Shown here: one piece after another, positions 23,757 through 31,943 of the stretch
Layout of the letters: each line of letters starts with the position of its first letter
Numbering within the stretch: position 1 is the first letter of the stretch
Assembly (NCBI GenBank): GCA_910587165.1
Contig: CAJUKP010000007.1
Coordinates: 68,118 to 132,117 of the forward strand
Reading direction: 5' to 3'
Origin: an uncultured Duncaniella sp.
GTDB lineage: Bacteria; Bacteroidota; Bacteroidia; Bacteroidales; Muribaculaceae
DNA length: 64,000 bases
The notes under the pieces: model-generated
Seen by the model: the letters and a program-made list of their open reading frames with translations, nothing else
Told to the model about the DNA's origin: nothing
Databases searched by the model: none
Translations under genes and position numbers: made by a program

Positions 23757-24956
23757 TCAGTCGGCTGTCTTGCGGCATCCTGTCGCCTCCATCAGGGCGG
23801 CTGCTACCGTGGCGGCTGCCGAGAGGGGGGTGTGCAGGCGTTCCCTGACCTTGCGGTAACCGTCGGTCTGTGCCCGGCGGGCGGGGGTGTCGGTGAGCAG
23901 AGGTGTGAGCTGGCGGTCGACCTCGTCGGGATTGCAGTGATGCATGAGCATCTCCGGGACGATACATCCGCGCACACCTGTCGCGGCCACCTCGCTGTTG
24001 ACCCTCTTCCGTGTGGCGGAGTCGATCTCTCCTCCCACGAGATTGGGCAGCGACACGTAAGGTATCTTGAGTATGCGCTGGAATATGTTGTGGAATGGTT
24101 TCACCCCCACCGACCGGTAGCATACCACCTGTGGCGCTCCGGCGAGTGCGCTCTCGAGCGATGCCGTGCCCGAGGTGACGAGTGCGGCCTCGGCGTTGGC
24201 CATGAGCTGCAGGGTGGAGGAGGAGATAACGGGAATGTCGGTGATCGAGCCATAGAGGTCGCGGGAGATCGAGGGTGCGCCGGCCACCACAGGTTGGAAA
24301 TCGGGGTGGCGGCGGGCCACTTCCGCCATCACGGGGAGGTTTTGTCTGATCTCACCCACACGGCTTCCCGGGACAATGGCGAGTATGGGACGGTTGTCGA
24401 GTCCGTGGGTGCGGCGGAACAGGTCGCCGCGGGGCGTGACGGCGAGGGCGCGGTCCACTTCCTCCACCGAGGGGTTACCCACATACTTCACCTTGACACC
24501 TCTGGCGCCGAACCATGCTTCCTCGAAGGGGAGAATGGAGTAGATGCGGTCCACGAAGCGCCTGAGTTTCTTTATGCGGTATTCTTTCCATGCCCATAGC
24601 TTGGGAGCTATGTAGTAGTGTACCGGTATGCCGAGCGACTTGGCATATTCGGCCAGCCGCAGGTTGAAACTCGGATAGTCCACCAGCACCACGGCATCCG
24701 GACGCTCCTCGCGTATGGCTCTTTTGGCTTCGCTGAGGTTGGCGAGTACCTGCCGCAGATGGAGGGCCACGTCGATGAAACCCATGTAGGCCATGCGCTC
24801 ATAGTGGATGAGCGGAGCATGGCCTGCAGCGGCCGCCATCGCGTCGCCTCCGAGGAAGATGATGTCACACCCGGGGTCGGCGGCCCGCAACTCTTTGATC
24901 ACCTGTGCGGCATGGACATCGCCGCTTGCCTCTCCGGCAGAGAAAAAGTACTTCAT
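23757..24956 (-). CDS. lpxB: Lipid-A-disaccharide synthase
   Basis: 399 residues, GT19 family. Joins UDP-2,3-diacylglucosamine and lipid X into the lipid A disaccharide at the inner face of the cytoplasmic membrane. Recognisable by FFSAGEASGDVHAAQVI at the N-terminus, then VLVDYPSFNLRLAEYAKS, YYIAPKLWAWKEYRIKK, LPFEEAWF, LAIVPGSRVGEI and ALVTSGTASLESAL. ATG 24956 matches the family start. A -7-like TATTTTTG (24969-24962) ends only five nt before the ATG, suggesting a very short or absent leader. Confidence 0.96.
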   Translation of the reverse strand: MKYFFSAGEASGDVHAAQVIKELRAADPGCDIIFLGGDAMAAAAGHAPLIHYERMAYMGFIDVALHLRQVLANLSEAKRAIREERPDAVVLVDYPSFNLRLAEYAKSLGIPVHYYIAPKLWAWKEYRIKKLRRFVDRIYSILPFEEAWFGARGVKVKYVGNPSVEEVDRALAVTPRGDLFRRTHGLDNRPILAIVPGSRVGEIRQNLPVMAEVARRHPDFQPVVAGAPSISRDLYGSITDIPVISSSTLQLMANAEAALVTSGTASLESALAGAPQVVCYRSVGVKPFHNIFQRILKIPYVSLPNLVGGEIDSATRKRVNSEVAATGVRGCIVPEMLMHHCNPDEVDRQLTPLLTDTPARRAQTDGYRKVRERLHTPLSAAATVAAALMEATGCRKTAD

Positions 24957-25060
24957 ATCTGCAAAAATACACAAATTAGTGCAATAAAAATGCGTGACGG
25001 ATGAAGAAAAATTGCTAACTTGCGTGTTATTCCGTTGTCACGCTATTTTTTTATGAAAAG

Positions 25061-25708
25061 ATGAAAATGTTCCGACTGTTTTTAGCTCTTCTTGTCTGTG
25101 CCGCGGCCGTGTCGTGTGCCTCAGCGCGCACACCCATCCTTGGCGAGCAGAAAGTGGAGGTTGAGAAGATGTATCAGTTCGTGGCCTCGCACAATCCGGA
25201 ATTTCCTCGCGAGGTGGCCCAGGCTTTCTACGAGATAGGGGAGCTCTATGGCATCCGCGGTGACATCGCTCTCTGTCAGGCGGTGGTGGAGACCGGTTGG
25301 TTCCGCTTTGACAACGGCACGGCAGTGCGCCCGTCCGACCATAACTACTGTGGCCTCGGTGTGAAGAAAAGAGGTCAGCGCGGATGCCGGTTCAACTCTG
25401 TCGAGGAGGGTGTCAGGGCGATGTTGCAGCATCTGTATGCCTACGCCTGCAAGGATCCTCTTCCAGCCGGGGAGGCGCTTCTCGATCCGCGCTTCTCGTT
25501 TGTCTCCCGCGGGGTCGCCTCGACCTGGGAGGGGCTTAACGGGCGATGGGCCATGAACCACAACTATGCCCGCAATATACTTGCGATATACAAGCGGATG
25601 GAGCGTCACACTCTCATCCCGCCCACAGTGATGACAATAGAGGTCGCTATCCCCGACGAGGCCTATCTCGAGGAGGAGGTGCTGGCTTCCGAAAGCTTTT
25701 TTGAATGA
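25061..25708 (+). CDS. Exported glucosaminidase-family peptidoglycan hydrolase
   Basis: 215 residues. Signal peptide (FRLFLALLVCAAAVSCASA, possibly a weak lipobox at AVSC), then a glucosaminidase domain (about 55-175): ALCQAVVETGWFRF with the catalytic-type Glu, NYCGLGVKKRGQRGCRF and VEEGVRAMLQHLYAYA. This family cleaves N-acetylglucosaminyl bonds in peptidoglycan. The C-terminal ~35 residues are a short acidic tail. Its stop overlaps the start of the helicase gene by 4 nt, so the two are co-transcribed. Confidence 0.9.
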   Translation: MKMFRLFLALLVCAAAVSCASARTPILGEQKVEVEKMYQFVASHNPEFPREVAQAFYEIGELYGIRGDIALCQAVVETGWFRFDNGTAVRPSDHNYCGLGVKKRGQRGCRFNSVEEGVRAMLQHLYAYACKDPLPAGEALLDPRFSFVSRGVASTWEGLNGRWAMNHNYARNILAIYKRMERHTLIPPTVMTIEVAIPDEAYLEEEVLASESFFE

Positions 25709-27030
25709 AACAGAACGATATTATAGAAAATATAGCCTCGCGCCTTGGCGTGGAGGAACTCAACGATATGCAGCGCCGCATGGCGGGGATTGACCGCCGC
25801 GGCACTTTCACCCTTCTGGCACCCACAGGTTCGGGCAAAACCATAGCCTTCGCCATCCCGCTGCTCAAGAGTCTGGGCCCTTCGTCGGGCCATGTGCAGG
25901 CTGTGGTGATCGCGCCTGCCCGCGAGCTTGTCATACAGATCGCCGATGTGATACGTCCCATAGCCACCGGGCTGAAGACCGTGGCTTTCTATGGCGGTCA
26001 TCCGATGAAGGAGGAACTCAACTCACTGTCGGTGACCCCGGATATCATCGTGGCCACCCCCGGACGTCTGCTCGATCATCTCAACCGCGGCGGTCTCGAT
26101 CTCGGGGCCGTGTCGACTCTTGTGCTGGATGAATATGACAAGGCGCTCGAGCTCGGATTTGCCGATGAGATGAAGAAGGTGTGCCGCCGGCTCACCGGAT
26201 TGCGTCTCGTGATGCTGACGTCGGCCACTCCGCTTGCCGCCATTCCCGACTATCTCCCGGCATCGGAACCTGTGACGATTGATTTCTCGCAACGCGACAC
26301 CCCACGCCACAGGATGCAGGTGGTGCGTGTGGAGTCGCCGTCGCGCGACAAGCTCGACACTCTCATAGAGCTGCTGCGCTCGCTTCCTGACGGGAGGGTG
26401 ATTGTCTTCGCCAACCACCGGGAAAGCGTCGAACGTATCCATTCGGCTCTACGTAAGGCCTCGGTGCCTGCCGGGCTCTATCATGGCGGTCTCGACCAGA
26501 ACGACCGCGAGAACGCCATAGCTCTGCTGGCCAATGGCTCCACTCCGGTGCTTGTGTCCACCGATCTTGGCTCGAGGGGTCTTGACATACCCGAGCTTTC
26601 GGCCGTTATCCATTATCATCTGCCTGTATCGCCGGAGGCATGGACACACCGCAACGGACGCACTGCCCGGCAGGGTGCCGGCGGAGAGGTGTATGTGATC
26701 ACCAACGAGGGAGAGGATATACCGGAGTTCGTCTCATTTGACCGTGACTATGTGCCTACGGGGCATAATGACAATCCTATCCGTTCGGATTCGGCAACGC
26801 TGTATTTCAATGTAGGCAAGAAAGAGAAGATCTCAAAAGGTGATATCGTCGGATTCCTGATAGCCCAGGGGGGTCTCACCTCAGGCGAGATCGGCAGTAT
26901 AGTGCTGCGCGACCATTCGGCGCTCGTGGCAGTGCCTCGTGTGGCCCTTGAGTCTGATCCCTCACTGCTGCAGAGGCTCAATGCCGCCCGTATCAAGAAC
27001 ACGCGGGCCAAGATCACACGTATGGCATGA
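25705..27030 (+). CDS. DEAD-box RNA helicase, DbpA-like, with DEYD in motif II
   Basis: 441 residues with the two RecA-like helicase domains: APTGSGKT (motif I, about 43), PARELVIQ (Ia), ATPGRLLDH (Ib), SAT (III), VSTDLGSRGLDIP (V) and HRNGRTARQGAGG (VI). Motif II reads DEYDKALELGF, with Tyr in place of Ala, at about 143. The C-terminal ~75 residues (KEKISKGDIVGFLIAQGGLTSGEIGSI...) match the DbpA RNA-binding domain that targets 23S rRNA helix 92, so a role in large-subunit assembly is likely. Length is somewhat short but complete. Coupled to the upstream gene by the ATGA overlap. Confidence 0.9.
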   Translation: MKQNDIIENIASRLGVEELNDMQRRMAGIDRRGTFTLLAPTGSGKTIAFAIPLLKSLGPSSGHVQAVVIAPARELVIQIADVIRPIATGLKTVAFYGGHPMKEELNSLSVTPDIIVATPGRLLDHLNRGGLDLGAVSTLVLDEYDKALELGFADEMKKVCRRLTGLRLVMLTSATPLAAIPDYLPASEPVTIDFSQRDTPRHRMQVVRVESPSRDKLDTLIELLRSLPDGRVIVFANHRESVERIHSALRKASVPAGLYHGGLDQNDRENAIALLANGSTPVLVSTDLGSRGLDIPELSAVIHYHLPVSPEAWTHRNGRTARQGAGGEVYVITNEGEDIPEFVSFDRDYVPTGHNDNPIRSDSATLYFNVGKKEKISKGDIVGFLIAQGGLTSGEIGSIVLRDHSALVAVPRVALESDPSLLQRLNAARIKNTRAKITRMA

Positions 27031-27037
27031 CGTTTGT

Positions 27038-27068
27038 TTTGCAAGACACGGAAATTTGCGTAAATTTG
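27038..27068 (+). promoter_or_regulatory. Promoter of plsC, placed almost on the start codon
   Basis: -33 TTTG (27038-27041) and -7 TAAATTTG (27061-27068) have a 19-nt spacer. The ATG follows only five nt after the -7 box (27074), so the mRNA would be leaderless or nearly so. Confidence 0.7.
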
Positions 27069-27073
27069 CGGGT

Positions 27074-27787
27074 ATGTTAATGGTACTGTATAGAATCTAT
27101 CAGATATTGGTCATGTGTCCGGTCATCGTGGTGGCCACCATCATCACGGCGGTGCTCACTGTGGCAGGTTCGGCCCTCGGCTATGGCCGCTGGTGGGGAT
27201 ATTATCCCGAGATATATTGGGCCAGGCTTTTCTGCTGGCTCAACTTCGTGTCGGTAAGCGTGAAGGGTCAGGAAAACATTGACCGGTCGACTTCATACGT
27301 GTTCGTGGCCAACCATCAGGGTGCTTTTGACATTTTCTCGCTTTTCGGCTGGCTTGGCCATAATTTCAGATGGATGATGAAGGAGAGTCTCCGCAAGATA
27401 CCTTTCGTCGGCTGGGCCTGCAAGGCGGCGGGACAGATTTTTGTAGACAGTTCCTCGGTGGCTGCCACCCGTCACACCATGGAAGCCGCTGAGAGGCAGC
27501 TGAGGGGTGGAATGTCGCTTGCCGTGTTTCCAGAGGGTGCGCGCACGTGGGATGGAAAGATGCGCCGGTTCAAGAAAGGTGCGTTCCGTCTGGCGGTGGA
27601 ATTCAATCTTCCGGTGGTTCCGGTGACCATCGACGGCGCGTTTGATGTGATGCCGCGTTTCAAGAAGCTTCCCGTTCCCGGCCATATATCCCTGACCATC
27701 CACAAGCCTATCTATCCCGAGGCCGGCGGCCACGATATAGAAAGGCTCATGGAGCAGAGCTATGCGGATATCAGTTCCTCTCTTTGA
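27074..27787 (+). CDS. plsC: 1-acyl-sn-glycerol-3-phosphate acyltransferase
   Basis: 237 residues. N-terminal membrane segment (about 3-40), then the acyltransferase motifs NHQGAFD (HX4D), FVDSSSV and FPEGART. Converts lysophosphatidic acid to phosphatidic acid in phospholipid synthesis. The open frame extends upstream, but the promoter at 27038-27068 rules out those starts; ATG 27074 or the next ATG at 27080 is used. The last 17 nt overlap the end of the convergent Nudix gene. Confidence 0.94.
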   Translation: MLMVLYRIYQILVMCPVIVVATIITAVLTVAGSALGYGRWWGYYPEIYWARLFCWLNFVSVSVKGQENIDRSTSYVFVANHQGAFDIFSLFGWLGHNFRWMMKESLRKIPFVGWACKAAGQIFVDSSSVAATRHTMEAAERQLRGGMSLAVFPEGARTWDGKMRRFKKGAFRLAVEFNLPVVPVTIDGAFDVMPRFKKLPVPGHISLTIHKPIYPEAGGHDIERLMEQSYADISSSL

Positions 27788-28325
27788 GGGCGAAGTATTT
27801 CCAGAGCGGAGCGGCCATCAGGGCCTGTTTGAGCTCATCTTTCACAAGCATATCATATACTTCCTCCTCGCTGAGGAGACGGACCTCTATGTCCTCGGTG
27901 TCGTCGAGATGCTGTCCGGCCACTTTTGTGACGCCACGGGCTATATAGCTGTAGCTTAGATTGTTCTGACTTCCGGGATTGGCGCTCGCCACCATGGTGA
28001 GTTCCCATTCGCCTCTGGCGTATCCGGTCTCCTCGAGCAGTTCGCGCTTGGCTCCCTCGAGCGGGTCCTCACCCTCCTCGACAACTCCGGCACATAGCTC
28101 TGTGGCTGTGATGCCGAGGCCGTGGCGATACTGGCGCACCATCACGAACTTGCCTTCCGGGGTGATGGCTATCACGTTGACCCACTTGGGATATTCAAGC
28201 ACATAGTATTCAGGGTGTACTTTGCCGTTGGGGAGGCGCACCGTGTCGCGGCGCACCGTGAGCCACGGGCGACGGAACAGATACTCGCTGTCGAGCACGT
28301 CCCATTTCATGTCGTTGTTTTCCAT
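27771..28325 (-). CDS. Nudix hydrolase, ADP-ribose pyrophosphatase type
   Basis: 184 residues with a complete Nudix box (GVVEEGEDPLEGAKRELLEETG) at about 80-101. The layout with an N-terminal strand domain (EYLFRRPWLTVRRDTVRLPNG) and a Gly-Ser after the box (ANPGSQNNLSY) is that of ADP-sugar pyrophosphatases, which recycle ADP-ribose. Its 3' end overlaps plsC on the other strand by 17 nt; the start lies 2 nt below recQ. Confidence 0.92.
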   Translation of the reverse strand: MENNDMKWDVLDSEYLFRRPWLTVRRDTVRLPNGKVHPEYYVLEYPKWVNVIAITPEGKFVMVRQYRHGLGITATELCAGVVEEGEDPLEGAKRELLEETGYARGEWELTMVASANPGSQNNLSYSYIARGVTKVAGQHLDDTEDIEVRLLSEEEVYDMLVKDELKQALMAAPLWKYFALKERN

Positions 28326-28327
28326 AA

Positions 28328-30493
28328 TTATTTCTTGTTTGCTTTCTGTCGGAGAAGATAGTCGGATATCGCGAGACCCACCTTTATTATTCCCGAAGGC
28401 ATTTCGGGGGGGAGGATCTCATAGACGCTTTCAGGATGTTCGGTAGCCACTTGCATGACGCGCAGATACTGTTCGCGGGTGATGATTGACGAGAAGTCGC
28501 TGAGCCTGTCCTGTGCTATCAGCGCGGCCAGATGGGAGTAGACTGTAGCGGGTTTTATCCCCTTGGCATCGGCTATCGCCTCGACGTCGTAGCCCGAGTT
28601 GAGCAGCAGCAGTGTCTCCTCGTGGGAGAGTCCGTTGCCGAAAGTTGTCGGAAGCCCTTTGTGGCGGCGTATGGCGGTGACGAAAGGTTTCCAGTATTTC
28701 ACGGCTTTCCTTTCGCCGACACCCTCGGTCTTCGAGAACTCCTCCATGCTGACCGGTTCCGTGCGCACCATCTCGAGCAGCGCCTTGTCGGTGAAGACAA
28801 TGTAGGGTGGCACCTGTTCCTTCCTTGCGAGTTTCTGGCGCACATCCTTGAGTGACTCCATGAGTCTCTCGGCGGGGTTGAGCTGCTTTTCCTCGATCTC
28901 TTTGGCCCGTGCACGTGCGGGTTTGCGTCTTTCGAACGGGATGAACTTCGCGAGTTGCACAGGGGTGCGCTCCATCAGCACACTCCGTCCGTAGGGGGTG
29001 ATCTTGAGATGGTTGGCCTCGTTGTAGGCTATGTCGATGAGGCCGAGCTGTATCATCTGGGATATGTAGGCATTCCATTCGCCGAATCCCATGTCGCGTC
29101 CGGCACCGTAGGTCTTTATGAGGTGGTAGCCCTTCAGTATGAGTTCCTGACGGGCGGCTCCGCGCAGGATGTCGATGAGGGTATGGATGCCCACTCCGCC
29201 GTTGACTCTCACTATGGCACTGAGTGCTTTCTGCACGGCTATTGTGCCGTCGATCCTCTCGGGCGGATTGAGACAGATGTCGCAGTTGCCGCAGTCATGG
29301 TCCATGGTCTCGTTGAAGTAACTGAGGAGTATGCGGCGGCGGCAGAGCGATGACTCTGCATATTCCTTCATGCGGTTGAGCTTCTCGGCGTTGATGGTCT
29401 TCTGTCCGCTCTCGTCGACGAAGTTCTGGAGCATCGCCATATCGGCGTATGAGTAGAACAGCGCGGTCTCCGCCTTGGTGCCGTCGCGTCCGGCACGTCC
29501 GATTTCCTGATAGTAGCTTTCGATGTTGCGCGGCATATTGTTGTGGACCACCCACCGGATGTTGCTCTTGTCGATTCCCATTCCGAAGGCCACTGTGGCG
29601 CACACCACCTGCACGTCGCCGTTGATGAATTGGTCCTGGGCGAGGTTGCGTTCGGTCACCGAGAGCCCGGCATGGTAGACGGCCGAGCGGTAGCCTTTGT
29701 CGCGGAGCTGGCCGTCCATATCCTCGGCCATCTTGCGCGACAGGCAGTAGACTATGCCCGAGTCGGAGGGATAGCGGTCGATGAGCGAGCAGATGTAGTT
29801 GATGCGCTGTTTCTTGCCGGGGTCGGTGATCACCCTGAGCGAGAGGTTCGGACGGTCAAACGAGCCGATGAAGAGCTTCGGGTCGCGGAGACGGAGCTGT
29901 GTGGATATATCCTCGCGCGTGAGACGGTCGGCGGTGGCGGTGAGGGCCATGATAGGCACGGAGGGGTAGAGCTCCTTGATGCGGGCCAGCTGGGTGTAGC
30001 CCGGACGGAAGTCGTGGCCCCACTGGGAGATGCAGTGGGCCTCGTCGATGGCGAACAGTGTGACGGGCAGATCGGGGCTCCAGCGGTCTATCTCCGTGAG
30101 AAGCCGCTCGGGGGATATGTAGAGCACCTTGACGCGTCCTTTGAAGAGCTGTTCCATGATGACGCGGTTCTCCTCCTCGGATTGCATTGAGTTGACGGCG
30201 GCGGCGGGGATACCGTTTGAGCTGAGAGCCGTCACCTGGTCTTTCATCAGGGCTATGAGTGGCGACACGACTATGGTGACACCACCTTCGGAGAGCAGCG
30301 CGGGCATCTGGTAGCATATCGACTTGCCGCCTCCGGTGGGCATGAGCACGACGCAGTCTCTCCGCTCCACGGCAGCGGTGGATATTATGTCGAGCTGGAG
30401 GGGGCGGAAACTGTTGTAGCCGTAGAATCGTCTCAACAGTGCGGTGGCCTGCAGGCCTATGTCGGATATCGTGGGATCAGAAGGCATTTTCAT
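28328..30493 (-). CDS. recQ: ATP-dependent DNA helicase RecQ
   Basis: 721 residues. Motif I TGGGKS (about 53-58), DEAHCISQWGHDFRPGY (motif II and following), QEIGRAGRDG (VI), then the RQC zinc-binding Cys set (SLCRRRILLSYFNE...DHDCGNCDIC), a winged-helix part, an HRDC domain (about 530-600, VFTDKALLEMVRTEP), and a C-terminal HTH_40-type domain (about 615-705, LSHEETLLLLNSGYDVEAIADAKG). Unwinds DNA 3' to 5' in recombination and fork repair. The N-terminus overlaps the sugar-transferase gene by 17 nt. Confidence 0.96.
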   Translation of the reverse strand: MKMPSDPTISDIGLQATALLRRFYGYNSFRPLQLDIISTAAVERRDCVVLMPTGGGKSICYQMPALLSEGGVTIVVSPLIALMKDQVTALSSNGIPAAAVNSMQSEEENRVIMEQLFKGRVKVLYISPERLLTEIDRWSPDLPVTLFAIDEAHCISQWGHDFRPGYTQLARIKELYPSVPIMALTATADRLTREDISTQLRLRDPKLFIGSFDRPNLSLRVITDPGKKQRINYICSLIDRYPSDSGIVYCLSRKMAEDMDGQLRDKGYRSAVYHAGLSVTERNLAQDQFINGDVQVVCATVAFGMGIDKSNIRWVVHNNMPRNIESYYQEIGRAGRDGTKAETALFYSYADMAMLQNFVDESGQKTINAEKLNRMKEYAESSLCRRRILLSYFNETMDHDCGNCDICLNPPERIDGTIAVQKALSAIVRVNGGVGIHTLIDILRGAARQELILKGYHLIKTYGAGRDMGFGEWNAYISQMIQLGLIDIAYNEANHLKITPYGRSVLMERTPVQLAKFIPFERRKPARARAKEIEEKQLNPAERLMESLKDVRQKLARKEQVPPYIVFTDKALLEMVRTEPVSMEEFSKTEGVGERKAVKYWKPFVTAIRRHKGLPTTFGNGLSHEETLLLLNSGYDVEAIADAKGIKPATVYSHLAALIAQDRLSDFSSIITREQYLRVMQVATEHPESVYEILPPEMPSGIIKVGLAISDYLLRQKANKK

Positions 30494-31865
30494 CCTTTTT
30501 CAAGGCGTTGAGCATGGTGCGGATGATGATTTTGATGTCGAGCAGGAAACTCCAGTGTTCTATGTACCAGATGTCGTGCTCGATGCGTCCCTGCATCTGC
30601 CACAGTTCCTCGGTCTGTCCGCGGAATCCTCTCACCTGTGCCCATCCTGTGATGCCGGGTTTGATGAGGTGGCGCACCATATAGTTTTTGATGAGGCGCG
30701 AATAGTCCTCGGTGTGTTTCAGCATGTGGGGGCGTGGCCCGACCACCGACATATCGCCGCGCAGCACGTTGATGAACTGTGGGAGCTCGTCGATGCTCGT
30801 GCGTCTGAGAAAGTCGCCTACCTTTGTCTTGCGCGGGTCGCTCTTGCTGGCCTGGAGGGAGTCGGCCTGGGCATTGACGCGCATTGTCCGGAATTTCCAG
30901 CAGAGAAATTCATGTCCCTTATAGCCGGTGCGCGCCTGCCGGAAGAACACCGGGCCGGGCGACGAGAGCTTGATGGCTATGGCCACGGGGATGAAGATAA
31001 GGGGCGACACCACGAGGAACGCTCCGGAGAATACGATGTCGAAGGCGCGCTTCATGGCCGAGTTGACAGGCGATTCGAGCGGGTTGTTGAGCACGTCGAG
31101 CACAGGCATCGAGCCTATGAAGGTGGCCTTGAGATTGCGTGCCATATACGGGGAGATCTGCGGGACGAAGTGGAATTTCATCATCAGTTCGTCACACAGC
31201 CCTATGGAGAGCTGTATCGCCTCGGCGTTCTCGCCTGAGATACAGTAGAATATCTCTTCTGTGTCGTTTTCCCTCACCCATCTGTCGAGATCGGCGAGAT
31301 TGCCCCGGTAGAGATCCTTGAACGGGAATGCCGGGGGGCAGTAGAGGTCGAAGAATCCCTGCACCTGATAGCCGAATCCGGTGTCGGAGGTCATTTCGCG
31401 GTAGAGCCTCTCGCCGGTGGGTCCGCAACCGATTATCACCACACGGGTGTAGTTGCGCCCGCGCGAGCGGAAGTTCTTGATTATAAATTGTGTGCCTATG
31501 CGCCATAGGGTCAGGGCCGGGAAGAACATCCCGTAGAACATCGCCATCGGCTGCCATGGGATGTCGTCGATCCCCATCACGTAGAGCAGGGCGGTGAATG
31601 CGAGGGCGTGGCATCCGGCGGCGGCGATGGAGGTGCGTATCAGGCGGTCCATCTGCAGGGCACGTTCGCGGTGGGTGTCGGTGAGCCATCGCGACACCGG
31701 GAGATAGGCCACGTTGAGCAGCAGTATGGTGAGGCGTGAGTGGAGCGGTCCGATACCCGGATAGATGAAAAGCAGGGCGGTGAACACCGCGTTGAGTATG
31801 ACGAAATCGCCCACCGCCAGTATGCGGTGGAGGTAACGTCCGTATTTCCCCTTTTTGTTACTCAT
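30477..31865 (-). CDS. Polyprenyl-phosphate sugar-1-phosphate transferase (WcaJ type)
   Basis: 462 residues. N-terminal membrane helices (four or five, to ~130), a CoA-binding-like/Rossmann region (VVIIGCGPTGERLY), then a bacterial sugar transferase domain (about 260-460) with RAFDIVFSGAFLVVSPLIFIP, FRQARTGYKGHEF, RTSIDELPQFINVLRGDMS and PRPHML. It attaches the first sugar phosphate to undecaprenyl phosphate for exopolysaccharide or O-antigen. ATG 31865 (MSNKKGKYG) is preferred over a GTG at 31886, which lies in the base of the preceding hairpin. No other capsule genes are adjacent, so it may be an isolated initiator. Confidence 0.93.
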   Translation of the reverse strand: MSNKKGKYGRYLHRILAVGDFVILNAVFTALLFIYPGIGPLHSRLTILLLNVAYLPVSRWLTDTHRERALQMDRLIRTSIAAAGCHALAFTALLYVMGIDDIPWQPMAMFYGMFFPALTLWRIGTQFIIKNFRSRGRNYTRVVIIGCGPTGERLYREMTSDTGFGYQVQGFFDLYCPPAFPFKDLYRGNLADLDRWVRENDTEEIFYCISGENAEAIQLSIGLCDELMMKFHFVPQISPYMARNLKATFIGSMPVLDVLNNPLESPVNSAMKRAFDIVFSGAFLVVSPLIFIPVAIAIKLSSPGPVFFRQARTGYKGHEFLCWKFRTMRVNAQADSLQASKSDPRKTKVGDFLRRTSIDELPQFINVLRGDMSVVGPRPHMLKHTEDYSRLIKNYMVRHLIKPGITGWAQVRGFRGQTEELWQMQGRIEHDIWYIEHWSFLLDIKIIIRTMLNALKKDENAF

Positions 31866-31883
31866 CCGGTGCAATAGAAATTT

Positions 31884-31933
31884 CACGCATCAGAATCCGG
31901 CACCGGTCTGCCGGCGCCGGATTCTGATGCGTG
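31884..31933 (-). terminator. 18-bp hairpin after the DUF349 gene
   Basis: Perfect 18-bp stem (31884-31901 with 31916-31933) with a 14-nt loop, just below the stop at 31944. The minus-strand sequence after it is A/U-rich but lacks a strong U-run, so it may terminate imperfectly and let some transcription reach the sugar-transferase gene. Confidence 0.65.
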
Positions 31934-31943
31934 GGATTGGTTC

